Shown here: piece after piece, positions 45,270 through 56,665 of the stretch
How positions within the stretch are numbered: the stretch's first letter is position 1
Layout of the letters: each line of letters opens with the position of its first letter
Source of the DNA: Marisediminitalea lipolytica
GTDB taxonomy: Bacteria > Pseudomonadota > Gammaproteobacteria > Enterobacterales > Alteromonadaceae
Direction: 5' to 3'
Length of the DNA: 64,000 nt
NCBI RefSeq assembly: GCF_001758465.1
Contig: NZ_MJIC01000010.1
Span: 124,001-188,000 of the forward strand
Position numbers and translations under genes: made by a program
Notes under the pieces: generated by a model
Databases searched by the model: none
The model's input: only the letters and a program-made list of their open reading frames with translations
Told to the model about the DNA's origin: nothing

Positions 45270-47207
45270 TTAATTTTCGGCTTCAATCAAAGCGTAATTT
45301 ACCACGCAGTTGCGGCCGCCTCTTTTCGCTTTGTATAAGGCATCATCTGCTTGTTTCATTAAGCTGGAAGCGGTAATGATTTGTGATGGGGTAATACAGG
45401 TAAAACCGATACTTACTGTGTAATTAATGTGGTTGTTTTCATGAACGGCTGTTTCATTTTGTGCGGTCTGGCGCAGGTTCTCTGCCAGTTGAGCCACACT
45501 CGACGCGGTTTCTCCGGCTACCAGTAAGCAAAACTCTTCGCCCCCCACCCGGGCTGGCAAATCACTGGCTCTGCCGCTAACTCGCTGGATCAACGCTGAC
45601 AGGGTTTGAATAACCTTATCGCCAGCCGGATGGCCGAAGGTATCATTGATTTGCTTAAAATGATCAATGTCCAGCATGAGTAGTCCCAGCGAGGTCTCGT
45701 TACGGGTAGCACGGTTAATTTCGTCGGCTAAACGGTCGTCAAAATGGCGACGGTTGGCCAGGCCGGTGAGCGCATCTGTGAGGCTGAGCCTTTCCAGTTC
45801 TTTATTCATTATTTGTAGCTTTTGCATTGCCACTTTGAGTTCCCGGGTTTGTTCGTGCACTTTAAGCGATAACTCTTCCTTTACCCGTCGTTCAATGCCA
45901 AGCAAACGCTCCTGGGCAGACACTTCGCTCTCTTTGGCTTTGCTGGCTTCTTTAGACATTTGCAGGGCCATATCCTGGGCTTCAAAGCGCATCTGTCGTT
46001 CACGGTTGATACGTTCTGCCAGTGCCATGGACAACAGCAATACCTCAATAGTGACGCCCACATTCTGTAAATAGTGAAGCTCTATCTGATAAGGAATAAA
46101 GTCTCTCAGGCCCATAATTAAAATAACCGTACTGAAAATCAGAATGGCCCAGGAAAGGGTAAGATACTTGGCAGAAGCGTCACGTTTCCACCACAAATAA
46201 CTCGACGTAGTAAAACCATAGACACAGTTAATAAAGCCAAAAACTTCAATAGCTGGGATCAGCACAGCAGGGGAGACAAAAGGGATCAGCAGCAAAAATA
46301 AAACCCAGATTGCGCAGGCCAGCTGACTGGTAATATCAAAAAAAGCCCCTTGCTTTTTTAACATTAAAAAATCACGGATAAAAACAACGGCGCCTAAAAA
46401 GGCCAGCGGAACCGTGATGCGATAGGCATAGTCGAGAAATTCCGGCATGGCTGACCAAAGCCACGCGACGCCGGAGCCGTTCATTACCGAGGTGTAGGCG
46501 GCCATTGTCAGCACATAAAAGCAGTACGATGCAAACCCCCGGTTTTGGACAAATGCAAAAAGCGAAAGGTTGTAGGCAAACATCGCCAGCAAAACTCCGT
46601 AAAATAAGCCGAGAAACCAGTTTCGATCGAGTTTGTGGCTGGCAAAGGTCTCCGGAGTCCAAAAAGTGACCGGGACCAGCGCCTTTTCGGAATGTTGAAT
46701 GCGCAAATACAAGGTTTCGGTGGCGTGACTTTCGATTTTCAGTTCAATTGCAAAGGGAAATTCGTCCGGTGCGCCTGGGGGAATTTGCCAGTTAGTGAAA
46801 CTGCCCTGAGCTTGAAGCTGGTTATTTTCGCCGGTGACATGGTACCAGTCGATAGCCCGGATCAGCGGCCAGTCGATGGTCATTATCCACTGTTCCCCGG
46901 CGTTATTGGCGCGTTGTAAAGGCATTTTTATCCAGGTGTACTGGTCTTCGTCGGTCAGATGCAGTGATGAATTGGCACGAAACACCCAGGGGCGGGGCGG
47001 GCGCAGAATAGCCTGTTGCAGAGACAGCTTTGTACCCACTCTGAAATAATACATGCCCGCGGAAAGATGGCTGTGCTGCTGGCCCGCCGGCAAAATATTA
47101 ACCTGTAAGGAATCGTTCTGAGTGACTGATTGCGACTTTGCGCTGGCGCTGCAAATGAGAATCAAACTGTACAAAAAGAAACTCAGCAACGCTTTGGGTA
47201 ACGCCAT
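45270..47207 (-). CDS. 7TMR-DISM diguanylate cyclase
   Basis: 645 residues: signal peptide, an extracellular 7TMR-DISMED2 sensor domain (about 40-180), seven membrane helices (about 200-385), a coiled coil with Glu/Lys repeats, and a GGDEF domain. The active site reads GGEEF and is preceded by an RxxD inhibitory site (RASD) at the usual distance. It should make c-di-GMP in response to a periplasmic ligand, often a carbohydrate in this family. Confidence 0.94.
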   Translation of the reverse strand: MALPKALLSFFLYSLILICSASAKSQSVTQNDSLQVNILPAGQQHSHLSAGMYYFRVGTKLSLQQAILRPPRPWVFRANSSLHLTDEDQYTWIKMPLQRANNAGEQWIMTIDWPLIRAIDWYHVTGENNQLQAQGSFTNWQIPPGAPDEFPFAIELKIESHATETLYLRIQHSEKALVPVTFWTPETFASHKLDRNWFLGLFYGVLLAMFAYNLSLFAFVQNRGFASYCFYVLTMAAYTSVMNGSGVAWLWSAMPEFLDYAYRITVPLAFLGAVVFIRDFLMLKKQGAFFDITSQLACAIWVLFLLLIPFVSPAVLIPAIEVFGFINCVYGFTTSSYLWWKRDASAKYLTLSWAILIFSTVILIMGLRDFIPYQIELHYLQNVGVTIEVLLLSMALAERINRERQMRFEAQDMALQMSKEASKAKESEVSAQERLLGIERRVKEELSLKVHEQTRELKVAMQKLQIMNKELERLSLTDALTGLANRRHFDDRLADEINRATRNETSLGLLMLDIDHFKQINDTFGHPAGDKVIQTLSALIQRVSGRASDLPARVGGEEFCLLVAGETASSVAQLAENLRQTAQNETAVHENNHINYTVSIGFTCITPSQIITASSLMKQADDALYKAKRGGRNCVVNYALIEAEN

Positions 47208-47285
47208 TGACTAAACAGACCGGATAACTATAAGTATATCAACTATAGCAACGGCTGAATATTTTGCGTGATTGCAGGATGAGGA

Positions 47286-47314
47286 ATAAAAAAGCCAGCA
47301 TAAATGTGCTGGCT
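47286..47314 (-). terminator. Terminator of prs
   Basis: Minus strand AGCCAGCA-CATTTA-TGCTGGCT followed by TTTTTTATTCC, 23 bases after the stop. Confidence 0.85.
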
Positions 47315-47336
47315 CCTTTAACAAAGACGAGGTTGC

Positions 47337-48284
47337 TTAGTATTCAAACATCGCCGAGATAGACTCTTCGTTGCTGATACGACGGATTGTTTCAGCCAGC
47401 ATTTCTGATAACGTCAGTTGTTTAACCTTACCAATTGCAACCATATCAGTACTCAGAGGAATACTGTCGGTAACGATAATTTCGTCAATCACAGATTCTT
47501 TGAGGTTATTTGCCGCGTTGCCAGAGAAGATCGCGTGAGTAGCATAAGCGTAAACCTTGCGCGCGCCGTGCGCTTTAAGCGCTTCGGCTGCTTTGGCCAG
47601 CGTACCGCCGGTGTCAATCATGTCATCAACAATAATACAGTCACGGTCGGTTACGTCACCGATGATATTCATTACCTGGGCAACGTTTGCTTTCGGACGA
47701 CGTTTATCGATGATTGCCAGATCACAGTCATTAAGTAGTTTGGCCGTTGCACGTGCACGAACTACACCACCGATATCCGGTGATACGACGATTGGATCAA
47801 CAAAGTCACGCTGGAACATGTCATTTAACAAAATTGGTGTACCGAATGCGTTGTCTACCGGTACATCAAAGAAGCCCTGGATCTGCTCTGCGTGTAAATC
47901 GATTGTCAGTACGCGGTCTACGCCAACGTTAGACAGAAAGTCTGCAACGACTTTGGCAGTAATAGGTACCCGGGCAGAACGCACACGGCGGTCCTGACGA
48001 GCGTAACCAAAGTAAGGGATAACGGCAGTGATACGACCGGCAGAGGCACGACGCAGGGCGTCGATCATCACGATCAGTTCCATCAGGTTATCGTTGGTTG
48101 GGGCACAGGTAGACTGGATAATAAAAACGTCCGAGCCACGGACGTTTTCATGAATTTCTACTGCGATCTCACCGTCGCTAAAACGGCCAACGGTGGCGTT
48201 TCCAAGTTTGGTATAGAGGCGATTGGCAACTTTCTGGGCTAGTTCAGGAACAGCGTTACCTGCAAAGAGCTTCATGTCTGGCAC
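47337..48284 (-). CDS. prs: Ribose-phosphate pyrophosphokinase
   Basis: 315 residues, very close to E. coli Prs. It makes PRPP from ribose 5-phosphate and ATP. The pyrophosphate-binding [17 protein letters not shown] and PRPP motif [11 protein letters not shown] are intact. It lies 32 bases after tRNA-Gln and probably belongs to the lolB-ispE-tRNA-prs unit. Confidence 0.98.
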   Translation of the reverse strand: MPDMKLFAGNAVPELAQKVANRLYTKLGNATVGRFSDGEIAVEIHENVRGSDVFIIQSTCAPTNDNLMELIVMIDALRRASAGRITAVIPYFGYARQDRRVRSARVPITAKVVADFLSNVGVDRVLTIDLHAEQIQGFFDVPVDNAFGTPILLNDMFQRDFVDPIVVSPDIGGVVRARATAKLLNDCDLAIIDKRRPKANVAQVMNIIGDVTDRDCIIVDDMIDTGGTLAKAAEALKAHGARKVYAYATHAIFSGNAANNLKESVIDEIIVTDSIPLSTDMVAIGKVKQLTLSEMLAETIRRISNEESISAMFEY

Positions 48285-48316
48285 AAGTGTTTCCTCAGTG
48301 CTTTAAAGTAAGGAGG

Positions 48317-48392
48317 TGGCTGGGGTAGCTGGACTCGAACCAACGGATGGCGGGATCAAAACCCGCTGCCTTACCAACTTGGCTATACCCCA
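48317..48392 (-). tRNA. tRNA-Gln (UUG anticodon), copy C
   Basis: 76 bases with anticodon TTG and encoded CCA, identical to the two copies near 40.8-41.0 kb. It sits between ispE and prs (6 and 32 bases away) on the same strand, so it is probably excised from a mixed mRNA/tRNA transcript. Confidence 0.97.
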
Positions 48393-48398
48393 TCAATG

Positions 48399-49271
48399 TT
48401 AAGTCGTTTGGGCTTGAGACACTTGTTGTAGTTTTAATTGAAGTGGTGAGATATTTACGCCTTTTGCCACAAAACCTGACCATTTTGCAGGGAGTGCCTG
48501 TTGCACGGCCCTGGCCTGATCCGGATCGCTAAAAGTCGCAAACACGCACGCACCTGTGCCCGTCATCCTCGACGGTGCGTAGTGTACCAACCACTGTAAT
48601 AAATTTGCAACTTCAGGTTGGCTTTTACAGACAATTTTCTGACAATCATTTTGCGTTGCATCAAAAGTATAATCCTGCCAGTCAATCGGTGCGGTATTAC
48701 GCGGTAATTCATCGTGGCCGAATACCTCGGCGGTGCTGACATGTACGCCGGGAAAAACCACCAGATACCAGTATTCATCAAGGTTTACCGGGTATATCTG
48801 TTCACCGACGCCGGCTGCAAATGCGGTCCTGCCGTGTACAAAAATCGGTACATCGGCACCCAGCGATAAACCTATCCCGGCCAGTTCCCGGGTACTCAGG
48901 TTACACTGCCAGTAATGATTAAGTGCAACCAGCGTAGTGGCTGCATTCGACGAACCTCCGCCGATGCCGCCTCCCATAGGTAACTGTTTTTCAAAACGAA
49001 TGTCGCAACCCTGAGTCACTTTGCAGTGTTCTTGCAGAAGTCTCGCAGCACGGTAGATCAGGTTATCCTCAGTATTAACACCGGAAATAGTCGATAACAG
49101 CCGAATGTCTCCACTGTCATTGGGTACAAAGGCCAGTGAATCCCCGGTATCCAGCATCTGAAACAGGGTTTGTAATAAATGATAGCCTTTATCGTTGCGG
49201 CCAGTGATGTGTAAAAACAGGTTGAGTTTGGCCGGACTCGGCCACCAGTCAGAATTTAATGTAGTGTCCAT
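48399..49271 (-). CDS. ispE: 4-diphosphocytidyl-2-C-methyl-D-erythritol kinase
   Basis: 290 residues. IspE phosphorylates CDP-ME in the MEP isoprenoid pathway. The GHMP-kinase motif LPMGGGIGGGSSNAA is clear, as is the N-terminal PAKLNLFLHITGRNDKGYH. Its start overlaps the lolB end by 16 bases, suggesting coupled expression. Confidence 0.97.
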   Translation of the reverse strand: MDTTLNSDWWPSPAKLNLFLHITGRNDKGYHLLQTLFQMLDTGDSLAFVPNDSGDIRLLSTISGVNTEDNLIYRAARLLQEHCKVTQGCDIRFEKQLPMGGGIGGGSSNAATTLVALNHYWQCNLSTRELAGIGLSLGADVPIFVHGRTAFAAGVGEQIYPVNLDEYWYLVVFPGVHVSTAEVFGHDELPRNTAPIDWQDYTFDATQNDCQKIVCKSQPEVANLLQWLVHYAPSRMTGTGACVFATFSDPDQARAVQQALPAKWSGFVAKGVNISPLQLKLQQVSQAQTT

Positions 49272-49855
49272 TGCGAAATTCGTATTTTAATCCACTGATT
49301 GGGTTGTGCTGTGTTAGTCAGCTTTATATTGTGGGGCAACCAGACATCGCCGACCTGGCCATACTGGGCATAATCTACCTGCCAGCCCTTACAGCCAATG
49401 CAGCCAGGCTTAAGCTGCTGGAGCAGGCCATTTTCGTTGAGCTGATAATCGTCGCCAGGGCGGGGGACGCCTTTTACCCAGCTTAACAGCTGGGCAAGGG
49501 GAATATCCCATCCGGTGGTCTGGTAAAGCAACATTGAGGCTGATGGGTCGGTGTAAACCTCATCATCGGCTTCCAGACGGGCACCGTCAGCAGTTTGCAC
49601 CATATCAACCAGCGTGACGCCTAAAAAGTTTGTCAGCCGAAAATTAAACAAGGGCGCTTCTACCTGCCAGCGCAAAGTTGCACTCACCGATTTTTTTGCT
49701 TCCTTGAGCGCCAGCTTACCGTTGATGTCCCAGTGTTTGATGGCATCCAGTTTTACCAGTTGCGCGGGGAGGTTGATTATCCCTTCAGGCGCTGGCGGAC
49801 GGGCGGCGCAGGCACTTAACAAAATCACAATCAGGCAAATAATTAACGGGCGCAA
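49256..49855 (-). CDS. lolB: Outer-membrane lipoprotein chaperone LolB
   Basis: 199 residues. It receives lipoproteins from LolA and inserts them in the outer membrane. Lipobox LLSACAA (Cys16). The beta-barrel core includes HWDINGKLAL and LRWQVEAPLFNFRLTNFLGV, and WLPHNIKL lies near the end. Divergent from hemA. Confidence 0.95.
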   Translation of the reverse strand: MRPLIICLIVILLSACAARPPAPEGIINLPAQLVKLDAIKHWDINGKLALKEAKKSVSATLRWQVEAPLFNFRLTNFLGVTLVDMVQTADGARLEADDEVYTDPSASMLLYQTTGWDIPLAQLLSWVKGVPRPGDDYQLNENGLLQQLKPGCIGCKGWQVDYAQYGQVGDVWLPHNIKLTNTAQPNQWIKIRISQWTLH

Positions 49856-49971
49856 TACGGCATAACCTAATTAATCTATCAAAACGATAGTTGAACATAG
49901 AACTAACGACACTTTCAATCATTTTGGCTTTTTCGTACAATGCCGCTCCACTGTAGCCGTAAACGAACCTC

Positions 49972-51228
49972 ATGACCCTGATTGCCCTCGGAATTAACCA
50001 TAAAACTGCACCGGTAGAACTGCGTGAAAAAGTCGCTTTTACGCCGGATTCGCTGGTCGAGGCGTTGTCGTCATTAAAGGGCCTCAACGGCGTTGAAGAG
50101 TCTGTTATTGTTTCTACCTGTAATCGAACCGAAGTGTATGTCTCGTCTGAGAGCAGTTGTGCCGATCAGCTTATTGAATGGCTGGCCGCGTTCCACAAGG
50201 TCGATGCCTCGCAGTTAAGCGCTAATGCCTACATTTACGAGCAGGCCGCAGCAATTGAACACGTGATGAAAGTGGCCAGCGGACTTGATTCTCTGGTGCT
50301 GGGTGAACCACAGATTTTAGGCCAGATTAAACAGGCATATAACAATGCCAAGCATTCCGGCATGGTTAACACGCAGTTTGATAAATTGTTTCAGCACACC
50401 TTTGCGGTTGCCAAACGCGTGCGCACAGAAACCGAAATCGGTGCTAATGCCGTGTCTGTTGCATTTGCGGCGGTACAGCTGGCGAAGCATATTTTTGCCC
50501 GCTTACCCGAGCGCAAAGTACTGCTGGTGGGGGCCGGTGAGACCATTGAGCTGGTCGCCCAACATCTGAAAGAGCAGGGCGTTCAGCATCTGGCGGTGGC
50601 AAACCGCACCAGAGCCAGAGCAGAAACACTGGCTATGACTTTAGGCGCTGAAGTAATGACGTTAAGTCAACTGCCGGAAACGCTGCATAAGTTTGATATT
50701 GTTATCAGCTCAACTGCCAGTCAGTTACCATTAATTGGTAAAGGGATGGTGGAAGATGCACTGAAGCAACGCCGTAATTTGCCTATGTTTATGGTTGATT
50801 TGGCAGTGCCCCGGGATATCGAAGCACAAGTTAATGAGCTTGGCGACGCTTACCTTTATACCGTTGATGATTTACAGCATATTGTGCAACAGAACATGGC
50901 ATCCCGTGAGCAGGCTGCCGAAGAAGCTGTTAAAATCATTCAGCAACAGGTGATCAGTTATCTGCAATGGCAGCAGTCGCGCCAGACGGTCGATTTAGTT
51001 AAGCAATACCGCGATCGTGGTAATCAGCAGCGACAGGAATTGGTCGACAAAGCCCTTAAGCAGTTACAGGAAGGTAAAGCCGCGGAATCCGTGGTAGAAG
51101 AACTGGCTTATAAATTAACCAATAGTTTATTACATGCACCCACCAGAGCACTGCGTGATGCGGCAACCCAGGTTGATCAGCGCACCACCCATTGGTTAAG
51201 CCGGGTGTTTGAACTGGACAATGACTAA
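49972..51228 (+). CDS. hemA: Glutamyl-tRNA reductase
   Basis: 418 residues. It reduces glutamyl-tRNA to glutamate-1-semialdehyde, the first step of C5 tetrapyrrole synthesis. The catalytic Cys is in VSTCNRTEVY (Cys50) and the NADPH-binding LLVGAGETIELVA is present. It heads the hemA-prfA-prmC cluster, 51 bases before prfA. Confidence 0.97.
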   Translation: MTLIALGINHKTAPVELREKVAFTPDSLVEALSSLKGLNGVEESVIVSTCNRTEVYVSSESSCADQLIEWLAAFHKVDASQLSANAYIYEQAAAIEHVMKVASGLDSLVLGEPQILGQIKQAYNNAKHSGMVNTQFDKLFQHTFAVAKRVRTETEIGANAVSVAFAAVQLAKHIFARLPERKVLLVGAGETIELVAQHLKEQGVQHLAVANRTRARAETLAMTLGAEVMTLSQLPETLHKFDIVISSTASQLPLIGKGMVEDALKQRRNLPMFMVDLAVPRDIEAQVNELGDAYLYTVDDLQHIVQQNMASREQAAEEAVKIIQQQVISYLQWQQSRQTVDLVKQYRDRGNQQRQELVDKALKQLQEGKAAESVVEELAYKLTNSLLHAPTRALRDAATQVDQRTTHWLSRVFELDND

Positions 51229-51279
51229 GGTCAGCAAAGTAATCTGTCCAGGCAATCTGTATTTTAGTTCAGGAAAAGT

Positions 51280-52365
51280 ATGAAAGAATCCGTTGTCATT
51301 AAGTTGGAAAATCTGGTTGAACGTTTTGCTGAGGTGCAGGCGCTGCTGAGCGATCCTGGTGTGATTGGCGATCAGGAAAAATTTCGCGCACTGTCAAAAG
51401 AGTTTAGCCAGCTGGAAGACGTTGTGGCCGGGTTTAATGCCTACAAGCAGGCTGAGGAAAACCTGAGTTCGGCAGAAGAAATGCTGAACGAAGACGATGC
51501 AGAAATGCGCGAAATGGCGCAGGAAGAAATGAAAGCGGCCAAACAGGATATTGAGCGTTTGGAAGCCGAGCTCCAGGTATTGCTACTGCCCCGTGATCCC
51601 AACGACGACCGCAACTGCTTTTTAGAAATTCGCGCCGGTGCGGGCGGTGACGAAGCGGCCATTTTTGCCGGTGATTTGTTCAGAATGTACAGCCGCTACG
51701 CCGAAACAAAAGGCTGGCGTGTAGAAATGGTCAGTGCCAACGAAGGCGAACACGGCGGTTTTAAAGAAGTGATTGCCAATGTCACCGGTGATGGCCCCTA
51801 TGGCGTGCTTAAGTTTGAATCGGGTGGCCACCGTGTGCAACGGGTACCAGAAACCGAATCTCAGGGCCGGGTGCATACCTCAGCCTGCACCGTAGCTGTG
51901 CTGCCTGAAATTCCGGAGTCTGAAGCCATCGAAGTTAATCCGGCTGAATTACGTATTGATACCTTCCGGGCTTCTGGTGCCGGTGGTCAGCACGTAAACA
52001 AAACCGATTCGGCAATCCGCATTACCCACTTACCTACAGGCTTGGTGGTGGAATGTCAGGATGAACGTTCACAGCATAAAAACCGCGCTAAAGCGATGTC
52101 GGTTTTAGTTGCTCGCCTGAATCAGATTGAAGAAGAAAAACGTGCCGCAGAAGAAGCATCTACCCGTCGTAATCTGGTGGGAAGTGGTGACCGTTCAGAA
52201 CGCATTCGAACCTATAACTTCCCGCAAGGGCGGGTTACTGACCACCGAATCAACCTGACACTCTACCGCCTGGACGAAGTGATGGAAGGTAGTCTGGGAC
52301 TATTGCTGGAGCCGATTCGCCAGGAGCATCAGGCCGATCTGCTGGCCTCTCTGGCCGACGAATAA
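51280..52365 (+). CDS. prfA: Peptide chain release factor 1
   Basis: 361 residues. The GGQ motif is in [17 protein letters not shown]; the codon-recognition loop includes the [12 protein letters not shown] region upstream. It terminates at UAA/UAG. It is followed 26 bases later by prmC, which methylates this GGQ. Confidence 0.98.
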   Translation: MKESVVIKLENLVERFAEVQALLSDPGVIGDQEKFRALSKEFSQLEDVVAGFNAYKQAEENLSSAEEMLNEDDAEMREMAQEEMKAAKQDIERLEAELQVLLLPRDPNDDRNCFLEIRAGAGGDEAAIFAGDLFRMYSRYAETKGWRVEMVSANEGEHGGFKEVIANVTGDGPYGVLKFESGGHRVQRVPETESQGRVHTSACTVAVLPEIPESEAIEVNPAELRIDTFRASGAGGQHVNKTDSAIRITHLPTGLVVECQDERSQHKNRAKAMSVLVARLNQIEEEKRAAEEASTRRNLVGSGDRSERIRTYNFPQGRVTDHRINLTLYRLDEVMEGSLGLLLEPIRQEHQADLLASLADE

Positions 52366-52391
52366 TCGTGCATCACAGTGATGCCGGGGCA

Positions 52392-53231
52392 ATGAATATC
52401 AGTCAGGCGCTTAGCTGGGCAACCACTCAGCTAAGCGATGGTGAATCGCCACTTGTTGATAGCCGGGTATTGTTATGTGCGGTGCTTGACTGCAATCGCT
52501 CTTATTTGTTTACCTGGCCTGATAAAGCCCTTTCCGACGACCAACTCACTACTTTTAAGCAGTTAGTGCAAAAACGCCAGCAAGGTCACCCGGTAGCCTA
52601 TCTTATCGGTAGCCGGGCGTTCTGGACGCTGACTTTAAAAGTCAATGAAAGTACCTTAATTCCTCGCCCTGAAACCGAATTATTAGTTGAAACGGCGCTG
52701 CAATTACCGCTGCCCACAGCTGCCCGGATTTGTGATTTGGGCACTGGCACGGGGGCCATTGCTTTGGCGTTAGCGGCGGAAAAGCCGCAGTGGTCAGTCA
52801 CCGGTGTTGACAGGGTAGAGGCAGCGTTGCAACTGGCAAAGGAAAACGCCTCACTTAACGGTAACCTGCAGGTTAACTGGTTGCTGAGTCATTGGTTTAA
52901 CGACCTGCCGGCAACTGCCATGTTTGACTTAATTGTTACCAATCCACCGTACGTCGAGACCGGCAGTGTCTATCTGCAACAGGGCGATGTGCGTTTTGAG
53001 CCGGCGTCGGCACTGACCGCCGGGGCCGACGGGCTGGCTGACATTCGTGAAATCATCAGTCAAGCCCCTGACCATTTATCGTTAGGTGGTTGGTTGTTAA
53101 TTGAACACGGGTATACTCAGCATGATGCAATCAAAGCCTTGTTGCAGCAACGAGGGTTTACTGCCTGTCAGGGCGTTGATGATCTTAACGGAATGCCCAG
53201 GATAACCCTGGCAAAGTGGCATAAATCGTAG
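52392..53231 (+). CDS. prmC: Release factor glutamine methyltransferase PrmC
   Basis: 279 residues from ATG 52392 (MNISQALSW); a GTG at 52368 is in frame but has no ribosome binding site. The SAM-binding DLGTGTGAIALALA and the catalytic NPPY (in IVTNPPYVE) are intact. It methylates the Gln of release factors 1 and 2. Confidence 0.96.
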   Translation: MNISQALSWATTQLSDGESPLVDSRVLLCAVLDCNRSYLFTWPDKALSDDQLTTFKQLVQKRQQGHPVAYLIGSRAFWTLTLKVNESTLIPRPETELLVETALQLPLPTAARICDLGTGTGAIALALAAEKPQWSVTGVDRVEAALQLAKENASLNGNLQVNWLLSHWFNDLPATAMFDLIVTNPPYVETGSVYLQQGDVRFEPASALTAGADGLADIREIISQAPDHLSLGGWLLIEHGYTQHDAIKALLQQRGFTACQGVDDLNGMPRITLAKWHKS

Positions 53232-53276
53232 TTTGAACATATGCTTATGGACTAATAACCAGCAGGGAAACGTGTT

Positions 53277-54821
53277 ATGAACGATGATGAGTTTTTATTT
53301 GCCGAAGATGACGACGAAGTCGAACAGACAGACATTAGCTTTTGGAAAGTGCTGATTGTTGACGACGAACCGGAAGTGCACGCCATTACCAAGCTGGCGC
53401 TGAATGACTTTGCGCTTAATGGCCGTTCGTTAACCTTTATCAGTGCCTTTAATGGTGAAGAAGCCAAGCGGATCCTGCGCGAAAACGATGACATTGCGGT
53501 GGTATTACTTGATGTGGTAATGGAAACCGATGACGCTGGTCTGAAAGTGGCCGATTATATTCGAAATAGTCTGGATAACCACTTTACCCGCATTATTCTG
53601 CGCACCGGTCAGCCGGGGCAGGCACCCGAAAAAGACATCATTATTAATTATGACATTAACGACTATAAGTCTAAAACCGAACTCACGGCACAAAAACTGT
53701 TTACTGTGATCATCGCTGCACTTCGCTCTTATCGGGATATTATTGTGATTGAAGAAGCGCGCGCGGGTCTGGAAAAAATTATTGATGCCTCAGCCGACCT
53801 GTTTTCAACACGCTCCCTTGAAGGGTTTATGCGAGGGCTTATACAGCAACTGGCGTCAATTCTGGGTGGGGCAAAAAATGCCGCTTACATTACCTCCGCC
53901 GTAGCGATGTCAAAACCTGTCAGTCAATCCAGCGATATGATTATCTTCGCCGGTAACGGCGATTATGCCGGTAAAGAAGGATTCAGGTTAAAAGACTCAC
54001 TAAGCGAGTTTGAATATGAGTTGTGTAAGGAAGCGCTAAAGCAAAAGCAGGTAGTTTATGCCGAAGAACACCTGGTCGCGTTTTGTCGCAGTGATCGCAA
54101 TCACGGCTCGTTATTGTTCTTAACAGGGTTACCCCGACCGGTTAATGATATTGATAAACGGCTGGTGCAAAAATTTACCGACAACGTGCAGCTTGCATTT
54201 GATCATCTGCTTGAAAGCCGCGAAATCAGCGACACTCACCAGGAAATTGTGCAGCGTCTTGGCGATGCACTGGACACCCGGCAAACTGATGATAACCATG
54301 GCCAGCGCCTTTACGAAATGAGCGAGCTGTTTGCCCGCTTAGTCCATCTGCCAGAGCCGGAAATTCAGCAGTTCCTGACCGCTATTCCTTTGCATAACGT
54401 GGGCAACTCGTTTGTACCCTATTCGTTACTGAATAAAGAAACCAGCCTGACCGATGATGAGTATCATCAAATTCTTAAGCATGCTGAATTTGGCTATAAG
54501 ATTTTTAAAGGATCAAAGCGCCCGGTGATAAGATTGGCCGCACAGTTAGCTCGCCATCATCACGAACGGTGGGATGGTAAAGGTTACCCTGATGGGCTGG
54601 TGGGCACAGATATCAGCCTGCAAAGCAGGATGCTGGCTATTTTGGATGCCTATGATGCGCTCAGAAACAAGCGTAGCTATAAACCTGCCTGGCCTTTGCA
54701 AAAAACCATCGATACGCTCAGTGAAGCCGCAGGTCATCATTTTGATCCGGGTTTGGTTGATCTGTTCTTAAAACATATTGATCAGTTTGAATCTGTGCAG
54801 CGTAAGTTTGCCGACCAATAA
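53277..54821 (+). CDS. REC-DUF3369-HD response regulator with degenerate HD site
   Basis: 514 residues: receiver domain (about 23-150; Asp29, Asp30, phosphoacceptor Asp79), DUF3369 (about 160-305), and an HD-GYP-like domain (about 325-505). The GYP motif is present (HHERWDGKGYP, 428-438), but the metal-binding HD reads HN (His373-Asn374) and the following GK reads GN, so c-di-GMP hydrolysis is doubtful. It interrupts the core prmC-sirB-kdsA order. Confidence 0.88.
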   Translation: MNDDEFLFAEDDDEVEQTDISFWKVLIVDDEPEVHAITKLALNDFALNGRSLTFISAFNGEEAKRILRENDDIAVVLLDVVMETDDAGLKVADYIRNSLDNHFTRIILRTGQPGQAPEKDIIINYDINDYKSKTELTAQKLFTVIIAALRSYRDIIVIEEARAGLEKIIDASADLFSTRSLEGFMRGLIQQLASILGGAKNAAYITSAVAMSKPVSQSSDMIIFAGNGDYAGKEGFRLKDSLSEFEYELCKEALKQKQVVYAEEHLVAFCRSDRNHGSLLFLTGLPRPVNDIDKRLVQKFTDNVQLAFDHLLESREISDTHQEIVQRLGDALDTRQTDDNHGQRLYEMSELFARLVHLPEPEIQQFLTAIPLHNVGNSFVPYSLLNKETSLTDDEYHQILKHAEFGYKIFKGSKRPVIRLAAQLARHHHERWDGKGYPDGLVGTDISLQSRMLAILDAYDALRNKRSYKPAWPLQKTIDTLSEAAGHHFDPGLVDLFLKHIDQFESVQRKFADQ

Positions 54822-54855
54822 GCATAATTAATAACACCTCAAGGAGCGCTAAGCT

Positions 54856-56096
<1,241 letters not shown>

Positions 56097-56170
56097 CAGA
56101 ACAAGTGAAGACCTGAAATGCCGTGCTGACTGAGTCAGCACGGCATTTGCCAGGTGTGAAGGCCAGGAGA

Positions 56171-56446
56171 TTACTCGGTACGAGTAGTTGCTTCCTGATT
56201 GAGACCCAGATTGTTCTCGCGGGCGAGAAGTACTGAGCCATTGTTTTTAGTTTGTTGCAGAGTTTCATTGACCTGGTCGATAATGCTCGACTTAATGTTT
56301 AATACAGGTTGGTCAATGCTGATTTCTATAGCAACCAGTGCCGTGTTAACCGGCTGTAACTGGGTTGCTTGCAGATTATTTGCTAAAGTAGAGGCAGACC
56401 AGCCCATAGAGGCCAGCATTACCAGAGCTGTTAGTTGTTTTTTCAT
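56171..56446 (-). CDS. Small exported hypothetical protein
   Basis: 91 residues from ATG 56446 (AGG site 7 bases upstream; a GTG 6 bases earlier is also in frame). The signal peptide ends near ASTLANN. The mature part is short, polar and mostly helical, with no Cys and no domain I know. It converges with kdsA. Confidence 0.55.
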   Translation of the reverse strand: MKKQLTALVMLASMGWSASTLANNLQATQLQPVNTALVAIEISIDQPVLNIKSSIIDQVNETLQQTKNNGSVLLARENNLGLNQEATTRTE

Positions 56447-56665
56447 ATTCACACCTAATAAAATTCATATTTTTGATTGTTTCGGAAATGTTAATTATTA
56501 ACATTTTTTAATTTTGATAACCTTCTGCGTTAAAAGAAGATTTCTCAAATTTCGCGTGAATAATAGACAGTTTTGTAACGCCTGAAAAATGAAAAAATTT
56601 ACGCTATTTGGATTAGAAAAACTTATGATTATGTCATCGCATTGTCATATTGAGGGAGACGCCTG

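Noticed and set aside
45083..45286. 67-codon open frame between the small lipoprotein and cyclase genes
   Set aside because: Mostly intergenic, no signal, no recognisable domain, poor start.
45667..46074. 135-codon open frame antisense to the 7TMR-DISM cyclase
   Set aside because: Ser/Arg/Leu-rich composition typical of a shadow frame inside a real gene.
47557..47997. 146-codon open frame antisense to prs
   Set aside because: Shadow of a highly conserved gene.
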